Virus record (IMG/VR): IMGVR_UViG_3300031801_000013
Coordinates: 1 to 28,643 of that record
Strand: one strand, 5' to 3'
DNA from: a virus
Length of the DNA stretch: 28,643 nucleotides
Shown: in pieces, positions 21,909 to 28,643 of the stretch
How positions within the stretch are numbered: the first letter of the stretch is position 1
Layout of the letters: each line of letters begins with the position of its first letter
Translations under genes and position numbers: made by a program
Notes under the pieces: model-generated
The model's database searches: none
Seen by the model: the letters and a program-made list of their open reading frames with translations, nothing else
What the model was told of the DNA's origin: nothing

Positions 21909-22715
21909 TTATTCGCCAGTAGTACCAGTTCTCCAGTTATTTCCATATTCTATTGCTTCATATGTAAAATTTAATGACCATAAAACAGGAGACGAATCTG
22001 AATAACTCAATGTATCATGTTGAACCATTGTAAGCATTGGATTAATAATAGATACATCATCACGAAAAGTACCAGCATGTTTATCTTTATCGTGACCTTC
22101 TTGAATAAGATTTACATTTGTCATAGGTTGTTTATACGGCCGGCCGTCACCGAATTCTCTAATAATCTTAATTCGTTTAATAAAATATTTGTCTACATTT
22201 AGTTTGGGTGGTTTATAACCATATCCTGTTGCAGTTGGGTTACCTGGTTCGCCCGGTAGACTGTCTTCATCACCTCCTACATCTGATTTATTTGGAGTTG
22301 TATCAAGTTGATATGTGGTTATTCGTTTTTCAAAATTTCCAAAGTAATATAAATTATATGCCCTAACTAAATTTTCTATCTTACTATCAACTGTATCATG
22401 GCATTGCAATGTTATTGGATTATATTGTATACTGGTCATTACTACTCGTTTTCTATTATATTGATTTAATGTTTGTACATCATATGAATAACTAGGAAGT
22501 TCTATGGATTGTGCCCTAAATGTAAAATCCCTTTCATCTATATTAGGATTACGAGCATTAATACCTGCACTACTTAATACATCACGTACATTACCCCAAT
22601 CATGATTTAATGTAATTGCAATAGTATACTGAAACTTCATCCGCGGTTCATGAATCGACGAAATGCCAAACGATTGATCTTGATTATATAATAATGTTGT
22701 TTGATTAATTGCCAT
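21909..22715 (-). CDS. Second tail-tube-like protein (gp19 relative or gp54-like tube initiator)
   Basis: This 268-aa protein has the beta-strand pattern of phage tube and baseplate-hub proteins: 'FTFRAQSIELPSYSYDVQTLNQYNRKR' in pieces, 'ITLQCHDTVDSKIENLVRAYNLYYFG' and 'IKIIREFGD', with a C-terminal 'LWSLNFTYEAIEYGN'. These are the three features of the gp19/gp54 group (adapter strands, D/T-D pair and final strand). I start it at the ATG at 22715 (MAINQ...). An upstream in-frame ATG at 22748 is rejected because it lies inside a terminator palindrome and would encode MGLFFVV from its T run. It lies between gp19 and gp4. T4 has gp19 and gp54 as tube relatives; which one this is cannot be told. 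Confidence 0.65.
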   Translation of the reverse strand: MAINQTTLLYNQDQSFGISSIHEPRMKFQYTIAITLNHDWGNVRDVLSSAGINARNPNIDERDFTFRAQSIELPSYSYDVQTLNQYNRKRVVMTSIQYNPITLQCHDTVDSKIENLVRAYNLYYFGNFEKRITTYQLDTTPNKSDVGGDEDSLPGEPGNPTATGYGYKPPKLNVDKYFIKRIKIIREFGDGRPYKQPMTNVNLIQEGHDKDKHAGTFRDDVSIINPMLTMVQHDTLSYSDSSPVLWSLNFTYEAIEYGNNWRTGTTGE

Positions 22716-22734
22716 TACAGTACTATTTACCACA

Positions 22735-22764
22735 AAAAAAAGTCCCACTAGTGGGACTTTTTTT
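22735..22764 (-). terminator. Perfect 30-base palindrome, strong terminator after gp19
   Basis: Seven A, GTCCCACTAGTGGGAC and seven T form a perfect inverted repeat. It lies between the gp19 stop (22783) and the next gene start, and would end transcription in either direction. It would let tube protein be made in excess of the downstream minor tail gene. Confidence 0.9.
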
Positions 22765-22782
22765 ATATTATTATATGTACTC

Positions 22783-23424
22783 TTAAGTAGATGAAGTTAC
22801 TACAGAACCAGTTGCATTATCACCACCTACTGTTCCTATTGTTGCATGGTTCAAGTAAGCATCTGCGCCAGACGCTGTATAAGATCCCTTACCATGTTGA
22901 GCATTATCGTAACGTATTGTACAAGTTACCTGCTGTTGGTCACTGTTACCATAACTTGAATCACCATATGCTATGTCTGAAATATAACAACCTGCCAAGT
23001 ACCAATGATCTAAAATACTATCACCTGTTGGATCATCATCGCCGTCTAATGTTTGTATTTCCATATAGAATTTATAATTAGCACCTGCTTTTGCGGCAGA
23101 TTGATCATAATGATGTAGTTGATTTTGTAGCTGTTGATCAAGTGCTTTAATTGTATGACTTTGTACTTCGTCTCGTAAAATAACAGTAACAGGAGCCCAT
23201 GTATGTTTGCCAGCTAAATAGATCCTTGAATTGTAAACGTCTAAAATCATTTCATCATGTGTTAACTGAGGTCGTGTAACCGAAATAACCTGTCTTGTTA
23301 CAATATTATTATTGCTTGCGCCGCCCATATTACCAAATAACACTCTAAAGCGATATTGTAATTTGGGCATTAATGTTTGATGTGACCCAGCTACTGGTAC
23401 ACCAAATTTTCCTAAAACTGACAT
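22783..23424 (-). CDS. 19: Tail tube protein gp19
   Basis: gp19 is the stacked inner tube of the contractile tail. This 213-aa protein is longer than T4 gp19 (163 aa). The core fits: N-terminal 'PKLQYRFRVLF', 'TRQVISVTRPQLTHDEMILDVYNSRIYLAGKHTWAPVTVILRDE' in pieces, 'DHWYLAGCYISDIAYGD' and 'QVTCTIRYDNAQH'. The last ~35 residues are Ser/Thr/Gly-rich and probably decorate the tube surface or lumen. It has an AGGAG ribosome site and a perfect TATAAATA late core 34 bases upstream, and a strong terminator downstream, so it is a single-gene high-output late unit. The order gp18-gp19 is as in T4. Confidence 0.88.
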   Translation of the reverse strand: MSVLGKFGVPVAGSHQTLMPKLQYRFRVLFGNMGGASNNNIVTRQVISVTRPQLTHDEMILDVYNSRIYLAGKHTWAPVTVILRDEVQSHTIKALDQQLQNQLHHYDQSAAKAGANYKFYMEIQTLDGDDDPTGDSILDHWYLAGCYISDIAYGDSSYGNSDQQQVTCTIRYDNAQHGKGSYTASGADAYLNHATIGTVGGDNATGSVVTSST

Positions 23425-23457
23425 AATAGTCTCCTATTCCGTTTAAATTGTTAATTG

Positions 23458-23465
23458 TATTTATA
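23458..23465 (-). promoter_or_regulatory. T4-type late promoter core (TATAAATA) of gp19
   Basis: TATAAATAC on the minus strand, 33 bases upstream of the gp19 ATG at 23424. Exact match to the T4 late consensus. Confidence 0.8.
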
Positions 23466-23487
23466 CAATTCTCTTAAAATATAATTT

Positions 23488-23537
23488 AAAAAGGGCACCT
23501 TATAAATAAAAGTATAAGTAAAAAGGGCACCTTATAA
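23488..23537 (+). repeat. 18-base direct repeat (period 32) in the leader of the plus-strand zinc-ribbon gene
   Basis: AAAAAGGGCACCTTATAA occurs at 23488-23505 and at 23520-23537. The first copy runs into the late core TATAAATA; the second carries the AAGGG ribosome site and touches the ATG. Each copy also contains an AAGG-GCA-CCTT mini-hairpin. Confidence 0.85.
23501..23508 (+). promoter_or_regulatory. Plus-strand T4-type late promoter core (TATAAATA)
   Basis: TATAAATA lies 29 bases before the ATG at 23537 and faces the opposite way to the gp19 promoter 36 bases away, giving a divergent late promoter pair. Confidence 0.75.
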
Positions 23538-23704
23538 TGAAACAAAGACCCATTTGTACTCAATGTATGAAAAAATCTGCCGCAATAAACTATTATAAAA
23601 ATAGTGTGCCTTTCTATAGGTCAAGATGTGATAGTTGTGTTAGAAAAAATAAAAAAATAAAATCTCCAACTAGAATTCCTCGAAAAATTGTTGCCGACTT
23701 ATAA
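23537..23704 (+). CDS. Small zinc-ribbon protein (55 aa), plus-strand late gene
   Basis: This 55-aa protein is too short for standard ORF cut-offs but has everything a gene needs: a late core, a ribosome site (AAGGG, about 10 bases before the ATG), an ATG and a terminator. It carries two CxxC knuckles: 'CTQC' (residues 7-10) and 'CDSC' (31-34), separated by 'YYKNSVPFYRSR', a typical zinc ribbon. The rest is strongly basic (RKNKKIKS, RIPRK). I recall longer zinc-binding proteins of the same start (RPxCxxCxKxxAAxNYxKNGxxxYRSxCDxC) in marine T4-like phages; here only the first part is present. Nucleic-acid binding is likely; the target is unknown. It lies between the divergent gp19 and convergent gp18 genes. 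Confidence 0.75.
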   Translation: MKQRPICTQCMKKSAAINYYKNSVPFYRSRCDSCVRKNKKIKSPTRIPRKIVADL

Positions 23705-23710
23705 AACAAA

Positions 23711-23733
23711 AAAGGCATGCTTAGCATGCCTTT
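23711..23733. terminator. Bidirectional hairpin between the zinc-ribbon gene and gp18
   Basis: AAAGGCATGC pairs perfectly with GCATGCCTTT around a TTA loop. On the minus strand a T run (TTTTTT-G-TTTT) follows, so it is a good terminator for gp18, and it may also end the plus-strand message. Confidence 0.88.
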
Positions 23734-23762
23734 AATGTAAATTAAAAATAATTTTTAATTTT

Positions 23763-26045
23763 TTATAGTGTACCTGTTGCAACAATCCTGATTGGAATGT
23801 AAATAAACTCTGCAGATTTAGTTGGCTCTATAGCCACATCTACATAAAGTTCATTACGATCTATTCTAGCAGGAGTATTGTTTGTTCCATCACAAACTAC
23901 TGCAAAATCATATACACCTCTTTTAGACATAATGTCAGTCATAAAACTGTCAAATACATGTGTAATATTTGCTCTAGTAGTTTCATCATTTTGTTCAAAG
24001 ATAAAAGGACGAGCAACAACTTCAAAACGTTCTCTTAAATATGCAACTAATCTAGAAACATTTATTCTATCTAATGCAGTACTAGTGCCATGTAAAGTCT
24101 TTTGACCCCACAATGTTATTCCTGAATCAGGAAAATTAGCAATAGGATTCATGTATGCATTATACATTACATCTCGTTGTCCATTTGTTAATGCTACAGG
24201 AGTAAAATCACCTTCGGCGTTCAAATAGCCAACACCTGTTGCGTTGTCTACTCTACCTCTAGTAAGTCCTGCAGGAGCAAACCATGGATACGAAACTGCA
24301 TCACTATGTGCTAACGCACGTAATGTCATATGACTTGCTGGTACCATTACTGTAGTACCGTCTGTATTTGTAGAAAGAGCATTAGGATAATATACAGCCA
24401 TGCTTGAATTCTTAGTATTCAAGCCATCTTCGCCATTTTCGGCTGCTGTAGTATTTGTAATCCAAGTAACTGCTTCGTCTGGTGATTTCCTAAAAGGCGA
24501 ATCAACTAGTACAAACGCTGTTTCTTTTCTATCTGTATTTAATGTAGATAGTTCATCTGCAAGTTCTGGATAACCAGGAGCTGCTAATAATGTAACCGCT
24601 ACTGTTTCTTCTCTTAAAGTAGATCCAGAAGCTGCGGCTTGTAGTCCTTGAACAACTACTTTACGCTGTGCATAACGTCCAAATGTACCAGAACCGTCTA
24701 CATTATTGCCACTTTCTGTCGGCCATTCTTCTCCTGCTGGAAGAGTGTTATCTCTTTTTCTAACAACTCTACCTGTACCAGGCATATTAACTAAAATCAT
24801 ATCTATTGGATATAAAGCTGCGGCAATGCCACCATCTGCTTTTACGGCGCCTACTGTTACAGCACCTGTTGTAGCATGATATGTAGCTTTTGTATGATCT
24901 CCAAACACAACACCTGCTACTGTTGTTTGGTCTGAATTATCACGTGCAGTACCCCAAGTAGCACCATCACTTACATAAATTGCTGGATAACTTGTATCAT
25001 TTGTATCTACCCAAACATTGTTAGCTGCGCCAACCGCTGGCTCTGTAGATGCTAGTGTAATATTACCACCAGCTATAGCAACCCATGCCGCACCATCATG
25101 CTTCCATAGATCAATATAAAAAGTCTCGTCATACCAAAGGTCACCGGTGGTTGTTACACCTGTTACTGCGGTTGCTGATGCTGTATGTGTTAATGCTACA
25201 AATGCAGAGCCATTCCAACGTTGAAGTGTAAATTCTGCATCAGCTGCTGTTGTGTCTGCCCATACAAAACCAGTTACGGTTGTTGTAGGAGCGGTTGCAG
25301 CTGTTGTAACTGCTACACTTAAAAATGCATTTGAACCAGAATCAAATATTTTAAGTACAGGATTAAAACCTTCGTTTGGTGTTGAAGTTTTAAACCAAAA
25401 ATCATCTGCGGCAACTGCTGTTGGTACTGATGTATGATCTGCAACAAAAACTGTTCCTGTTAGAACTGCTGTTGTCATTACTTTCCATGCACCATCATTA
25501 TAATGAAACTGTGCAGGAGCAACACTTGTATCTACTTGAACATCGCCTACTGCACCGCCAACGCCTGCGCCGACTGTAACAGTTTGCTTTACCCAACTAC
25601 CTGTACCTGCGGCAGTTGATTTAAAAATACCCCATTCGGTATTTGCTGTGTCTAACCAATAAAGTCCATTTGCTGGCGGACCTTGTGGTTCTGGTTTTGC
25701 CGCTGTTAATTGTGTTGTATTAACATCTGCTCGTACAACATATGCGGCATTTGATGCGCCTAAGTAACTATAAGCAGCTAGTAATCCATATTCATTTAAT
25801 TCATCGCCATGATTGCCAAAAGAAGGATTACCAAATTCTTGTGACAATTCAAATTGGCTTGTTACTAATTGTACTGTACCGGCTTTTGCTTTTGCTGTTC
25901 CTGAAGCAGTGCCAGTACCGCTTACGTGGGCCTTGTCTTCTCCTGATGCAACTACTAGCATAGGAACAGTTCCTGCGCCAGCAGATGCATACATACTCTC
26001 ATCTGTAACGGAAACTGAGACACCCGGTGAAACTAATGTAGCCAT
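23763..26045 (-). CDS. 18: Tail sheath protein gp18 with repeat-rich insertion
   Basis: gp18 is the contractile outer tail sheath. At 760 aa it is larger than T4 gp18 (659 aa). The N-terminus 'LVSPGVSVSVTDES' is the sheath start, and the C-terminus matches T4 gp18 clearly: 'DRINVSRLVAYLRERFE', 'FIFEQNDETTRANI', 'VVCDGTNNTPARIDRNELYVDV' and a final 'IRIVATGTL'. Between residues ~120 and ~370 lies a run of about six short units, each of the form 'G.xWxDT....L..W(N/D)G.AWV', unlike the T4 protein; these are extra surface domains. It has an AGGGAG ribosome site and a late core 32 bases upstream. The gene is followed by a strong terminator. Confidence 0.93.
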   Translation of the reverse strand: MATLVSPGVSVSVTDESMYASAGAGTVPMLVVASGEDKAHVSGTGTASGTAKAKAGTVQLVTSQFELSQEFGNPSFGNHGDELNEYGLLAAYSYLGASNAAYVVRADVNTTQLTAAKPEPQGPPANGLYWLDTANTEWGIFKSTAAGTGSWVKQTVTVGAGVGGAVGDVQVDTSVAPAQFHYNDGAWKVMTTAVLTGTVFVADHTSVPTAVAADDFWFKTSTPNEGFNPVLKIFDSGSNAFLSVAVTTAATAPTTTVTGFVWADTTAADAEFTLQRWNGSAFVALTHTASATAVTGVTTTGDLWYDETFYIDLWKHDGAAWVAIAGGNITLASTEPAVGAANNVWVDTNDTSYPAIYVSDGATWGTARDNSDQTTVAGVVFGDHTKATYHATTGAVTVGAVKADGGIAAALYPIDMILVNMPGTGRVVRKRDNTLPAGEEWPTESGNNVDGSGTFGRYAQRKVVVQGLQAAASGSTLREETVAVTLLAAPGYPELADELSTLNTDRKETAFVLVDSPFRKSPDEAVTWITNTTAAENGEDGLNTKNSSMAVYYPNALSTNTDGTTVMVPASHMTLRALAHSDAVSYPWFAPAGLTRGRVDNATGVGYLNAEGDFTPVALTNGQRDVMYNAYMNPIANFPDSGITLWGQKTLHGTSTALDRINVSRLVAYLRERFEVVARPFIFEQNDETTRANITHVFDSFMTDIMSKRGVYDFAVVCDGTNNTPARIDRNELYVDVAIEPTKSAEFIYIPIRIVATGTL
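24936..25688 (-). repeat. Six-unit W-rich repeat inserted in the sheath protein
   Basis: Units of about 30-45 residues recur between residues ~120 and ~370: examples are 'GLYWLDTANTEW', 'GDVQVDTSVAPAQFHYNDGAW', 'GFVWADTTAADAEF', 'GDLWYDETFYIDLWKHDGAAW' and 'NNVWVDTNDTSYPAIYVSDGATW'. The units are diverged at protein level, so this is an old array. Confidence 0.75.
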
Positions 26046-26076
26046 ATTTTTTTCTCCCTAGAAAGTTATTCGTTAA

Positions 26077-26084
26077 TATTTATT
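26077..26084 (-). promoter_or_regulatory. Late-type promoter core (AATAAATA) of gp18
   Basis: AATAAATAT lies 31 bases before the gp18 ATG at 26045, the usual spacing in this window. No terminator is seen between it and the upstream U32-like gene. Confidence 0.7.
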
Positions 26085-26131
26085 TTTATATTAAAAAAAC
26101 CAGGAGATATGCAAGTTAACAGAGTAGTTAA

Positions 26132-27157
26132 TTAAGGATATTGCCCCGATACGCCCGAAGATTGAATAAGAGCAATATAAAGGGAAGGTGCAACAAAATC
26201 ATCAAACATAAATCGAGTAGCACTATGTGAAAGTTCAACCCATTGCATTTGCCGACCTTGTAATTTAAATCTTCGATAACCCATATCATATACTTTTTTA
26301 ACTTCTTCTAATCTAAGTTCAGTACTTCTATCCATGTGGGTTTCTTTATGAAAATTGACAGGATAACATTTAGGAAGTATAAATTTATTATAGTAATCTT
26401 TATGTTGGGGATCAGCTTGTCCTGTTTCATTAATTGACATTGCTTCTTGAGAAAACATTAAATGTTCTTGTCGTCTATATGGACAGTTTACTTCGCACAT
26501 TTCATTTAAAATAATTTCATATTTGTCAGCATCATCTGATAACTTTTCAAGCAAATCAAAATTAATACTATCATCTGTATGAATGTTTACTACATCATAT
26601 CGTTCTGCTAAACTCCTATACCATTTTTCATCACCTGCTTTTTTTTCTTTTACTGTTTTATCAATAGATGCTTTTAATTTTAAATCAGGATATCGTTTTT
26701 TAATATAATCATACAGTATTTCACTAACAAGTATAATGCCACTATTACTTCCATTTATTTCCCACAACTTATCTAATAATAAATTACATGTTGGTTCGGA
26801 TAAATGCTTTTCTTCTATTAGCCAATTAGACCATGTATAAAAAACATCAATATTTCTTTTCTTATATCCTCTTAACACATGATCAAATTCAGATGCTTGT
26901 TCTTCTTTAGACGTACCTACTGTGGGTTGAAGCATTTGTGTTTTTTGATTTATGTTATGTATACCTCTACCGCCATGCCATAATACAGGTAAAGAACCAT
27001 ATACTTCCATTGGAATATGAAAATTAAATCGTTCTTTAACAATATCATACATATTATAATACCCTTCGTCATGTGTAAATAATCCAGGTACAGTCCATAA
27101 TGATTCTGTCCAGTCTTTATGTATAATATGTTCTATTTGTTCTATTTGTTCTTTCAT
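26132..27157 (-). CDS. Peptidase-U32-like protein, copy B
   Basis: This 341-aa protein has the same beta/alpha rhythm and landmarks as copy A at 3659-4858: 'SGIILVSEILYDYIKKRYPDLKLKASIDKTV' (in pieces, ~137-168), a Cys pair 'MCEVNCPYRRQEH' (C-x3-C-P, ~220-232), a lone 'PKCYP' and 'FKLQGR' (~297-302), the U32 KxEGR-like motif. It lacks the C-terminal Cys cluster of copy A, so only three Cys are obvious and any Fe-S site may need another ligand. It overlaps the radical SAM gene by four bases (ATGA), so the two are translated together and may act on the same substrate. RNA or protein modification is possible; the true reaction is unknown. Confidence 0.58.
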   Translation of the reverse strand: MKEQIEQIEHIIHKDWTESLWTVPGLFTHDEGYYNMYDIVKERFNFHIPMEVYGSLPVLWHGGRGIHNINQKTQMLQPTVGTSKEEQASEFDHVLRGYKKRNIDVFYTWSNWLIEEKHLSEPTCNLLLDKLWEINGSNSGIILVSEILYDYIKKRYPDLKLKASIDKTVKEKKAGDEKWYRSLAERYDVVNIHTDDSINFDLLEKLSDDADKYEIILNEMCEVNCPYRRQEHLMFSQEAMSINETGQADPQHKDYYNKFILPKCYPVNFHKETHMDRSTELRLEEVKKVYDMGYRRFKLQGRQMQWVELSHSATRFMFDDFVAPSLYIALIQSSGVSGQYP

Positions 27158-28263
27158 GTAATAGTTACTTCAATTTTATTTACTTTATCTGTTTCGTGTT
27201 GTTGTGCTAAACATCCCATACATAATCCATTACAATCAACTTGGAAATGTGGACATTTTTGACATGTTTCTGGTGCACCTATTTTATCATAAGTTTCTAC
27301 ATACCTACGAGTATGTTCTGCACGAAGTTGTGGCCATTTATCACCTTCTGCATAATCAAAATCAAATATATTAGGTATAACATTTGGCATACCTATTTCG
27401 CCCTGTGATTGAAAACAATGAACAACAGAAGCATCTGGCATAACTTCTATTCCTTTACTATCAGTACAAGTAATACAACCTTGCATTCCTGTTTGATCAT
27501 CATGCCAGGGTCTAGCTTCTCCTGGCCTATTAATACAATGTGGTACTTGGCAATCCATAAAAAATCCAAAGTTTCTTTTTTGAGCAAGTTGATGAATACC
27601 ATCTAATATATCTCCTACTTCATAATTATGTAAAAGATATGTTCCACTTAAATCTAATCCTATTCTTATCATATGAAATTGATCAGGTATTTCACTCCGT
27701 AACCATTCTAAATATTCTACGCAACCCTTTGATTTATTTTTTCGTAAATCTTGAGGAATAGTATAACAAAGAGATAAATTATTATGAGCCCACTGCGTAA
27801 CATCTCCCCTATAAACATAATGGCCGCTTGTTCGTTTAAATATTGCTTCATATATACGTGAATAATTTCTTTTCCATCGTTCTAATCTAGTTTTATCTTC
27901 TTTCCCCCAAACTTCATCTAGTTCGGCACAATTGGGATGAATTGCTATACAAGTACCAGAATTAATATGATGTATTATATTATCACACATAGATTCACTG
28001 AAAAGAAGAGCAGATAACATATGAAATGTAACATTTTTTCTTGCAAACATGTGCATAATTTCTTTAAACTGTGAATGTTCTGTAGGTTCACCACCTTGTA
28101 TTTGAAAATGAGTTGCACCAACTTCGTCTATTAAACGCTCAAGCATAGGTATATCCATTTCGCGATCTATTGCTTTTACTTCATCTGGTATAAAACAAAA
28201 GGAGCAACCTTTAGAACATGCGTCATTTATATACAATGTTAGTTGATGTTTTGTATCTATCAT
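27154..28263 (-). CDS. Radical SAM enzyme with SPASM-like C-terminus
   Basis: Radical SAM enzymes cleave S-adenosylmethionine with a 4Fe-4S cluster to start radical chemistry. In this 369-aa protein the cluster motif is C16-x3-C20-x2-C23 ('CSKGCSFC'), followed by 'QIQGGEPTEH' (SAM-binding GGEPT, ~54-63). The barrel continues to about residue 230. The C-terminal part carries many cysteines: 'GCITC', then 'CQKCPHFQVDCNGLCMGC' (~334-351). This is the spacing of SPASM/twitch domains that bind extra Fe-S clusters, as in peptide-modifying maturases and sulfatase-maturing enzymes. The substrate is unknown. It follows the dNMP kinase after four bases and overlaps the U32-like gene by four. Confidence 0.88.
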   Translation of the reverse strand: MIDTKHQLTLYINDACSKGCSFCFIPDEVKAIDREMDIPMLERLIDEVGATHFQIQGGEPTEHSQFKEIMHMFARKNVTFHMLSALLFSESMCDNIIHHINSGTCIAIHPNCAELDEVWGKEDKTRLERWKRNYSRIYEAIFKRTSGHYVYRGDVTQWAHNNLSLCYTIPQDLRKNKSKGCVEYLEWLRSEIPDQFHMIRIGLDLSGTYLLHNYEVGDILDGIHQLAQKRNFGFFMDCQVPHCINRPGEARPWHDDQTGMQGCITCTDSKGIEVMPDASVVHCFQSQGEIGMPNVIPNIFDFDYAEGDKWPQLRAEHTRRYVETYDKIGAPETCQKCPHFQVDCNGLCMGCLAQQHETDKVNKIEVTIT

Positions 28264-28267
28264 AATA

Positions 28268-28643
28268 TTACCTATGCATTACCAGGGCAACAACATATCC
28301 CAATTCCTCTATAGATGAATCATTTTCGATTATATTATCAAACTGTGTATTAATCCATCTATATTCACTTTCGTGTACTTCTAAATATTTAGCAAGCATT
28401 TCATTGGTTCCTGTTTCGTTATCTACTACAGCAGTATGATACCAATCTGGTAATTCACCTCGTTTAATCCACCATACAGAACCATTTAATTGTTGTTGTA
28501 TAACATCTACTTCATTGGGAAATCTAACATCTGGTATTACCCAATTTACATCTGGATTATCTATTAATGTTTTTTTAACTATACTAACCCAAATATTATT
28601 ATGTAAATTTTTACGTATACAATCTGTACCAAATACTTGTAAC
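28268..28643 (-). CDS. 1: Deoxynucleoside monophosphate kinase, gp1 type (partial, C-terminal part)
   Basis: gp1-type kinases phosphorylate dNMPs for phage DNA synthesis. I translated 125 codons by hand; the reading frame is open to the right edge and ends in TAA at 28268-28270. The visible part has 'LQVFGTDCIRKNLHNNIW' (near the top), 'NWVIPDVRFPNEVDVI' and 'WWIKRGELPDW', which are the DVRFPNE block and the R-x-G-x-LP motif of this kinase family. The C-terminal ~60 residues are helical ('LEVHESEYRWINTQFDN'). The N-terminal ATP-binding loop lies beyond the window. It is followed, after four bases, by the radical SAM gene, so the two share a message. Confidence 0.8.
   Translation of the reverse strand, partial: LQVFGTDCIRKNLHNNIWVSIVKKTLIDNPDVNWVIPDVRFPNEVDVIQQQLNGSVWWIKRGELPDWYHTAVVDNETGTNEMLAKYLEVHESEYRWINTQFDNIIENDSSIEELGYVVALVMHR

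Noticed and set aside
22716-22748. Upstream ATG of the second tube-like protein
   Set aside because: It would start within the terminator palindrome and encode MGLFFVV from the T run. The ATG at 22715 gives the normal N-terminus.
1-28643. tRNA genes, CRISPR array, insertion sequences, integrase/attachment sites
   Set aside because: The longest gap between genes is 205 bases (10631-10835); no cloverleaf, regular short-repeat array, transposase or integrase reading frame was seen.

Overview
This window looks like part of the genome of an AT-rich, T4-like contractile-tailed phage (myovirus). The gene set is that of marine T4-like phages infecting cyanobacteria or SAR11-type bacteria. The host is inferred from gene content and base composition only. 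Nearly all genes lie on the minus strand, are tightly packed or overlap by 1-20 bases, and read from right to left. Two small plus-strand genes sit in promoter-rich gaps. I see no tRNA, rRNA, insertion sequence, CRISPR array or integrase. Both ends are cut inside genes: a gp41-type helicase on the left and a gp1-type dNMP kinase on the right.

Layout from right to left, in the direction of transcription. (1) 28.6-26.1 kb: a dNMP kinase tail, a radical SAM/SPASM-like protein and a peptidase-U32-like protein. (2) 26.0-17.4 kb: virion assembly, with tail sheath gp18, tail tube gp19, a second tube-like protein, head-completion nuclease gp4, small terminase gp16, two marine-phage proteins of unknown role (one with 31-residue Cys repeats) and large terminase gp17. 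A plus-strand 55-aa zinc-ribbon gene lies between gp18 and gp19. (3) 17.4-13.4 kb: an unknown 333-aa protein, then the recombination core gp32, UvsX, an acidic 81-aa protein and UvsY. (4) 13.4-9.6 kb: an OB-fold-like protein, a three-gene inner-membrane cassette whose first two products look like an ExbB/TolQ/MotA plus ExbD/TolR/MotB ion-channel pair, and an AAA+ ATPase with its own promoter and upstream repeats. (5) 9.5-3.7 kb: UvsW helicase, clamp-loader gp62, a zinc-finger protein, small unknowns, and an overlapping run of purE, a DUF1289 protein, a miniature DnaE-like protein and a second U32-like protein. (6) 3.7-0 kb: a plus-strand 128-aa gene, a beta-rich probable structural protein, primase gp61 and helicase gp41.

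Two kinds of promoter can be read directly. Sigma70-type promoters (TTGACA, 16-17 bp, TATAAT-like) precede gp32, the OB-fold-like gene and the AAA+ gene. T4-type late cores ([T/A/G]ATAAATA) precede gp18, gp19, the 181-aa gene, the 333-aa gene, the 265-aa gene, the membrane cassette and the plus-strand 55-aa gene. Several strong hairpins separate transcription units.

The best candidates for an undescribed system are: the phage-borne ExbB/ExbD-like cassette with a late-type promoter; the 186-aa DnaE-like protein that keeps the three acidic positions of the PolIII alpha catalytic centre; the two U32-like paralogues with a radical SAM enzyme; and the repeat-bearing sheath and Cys-repeat proteins.
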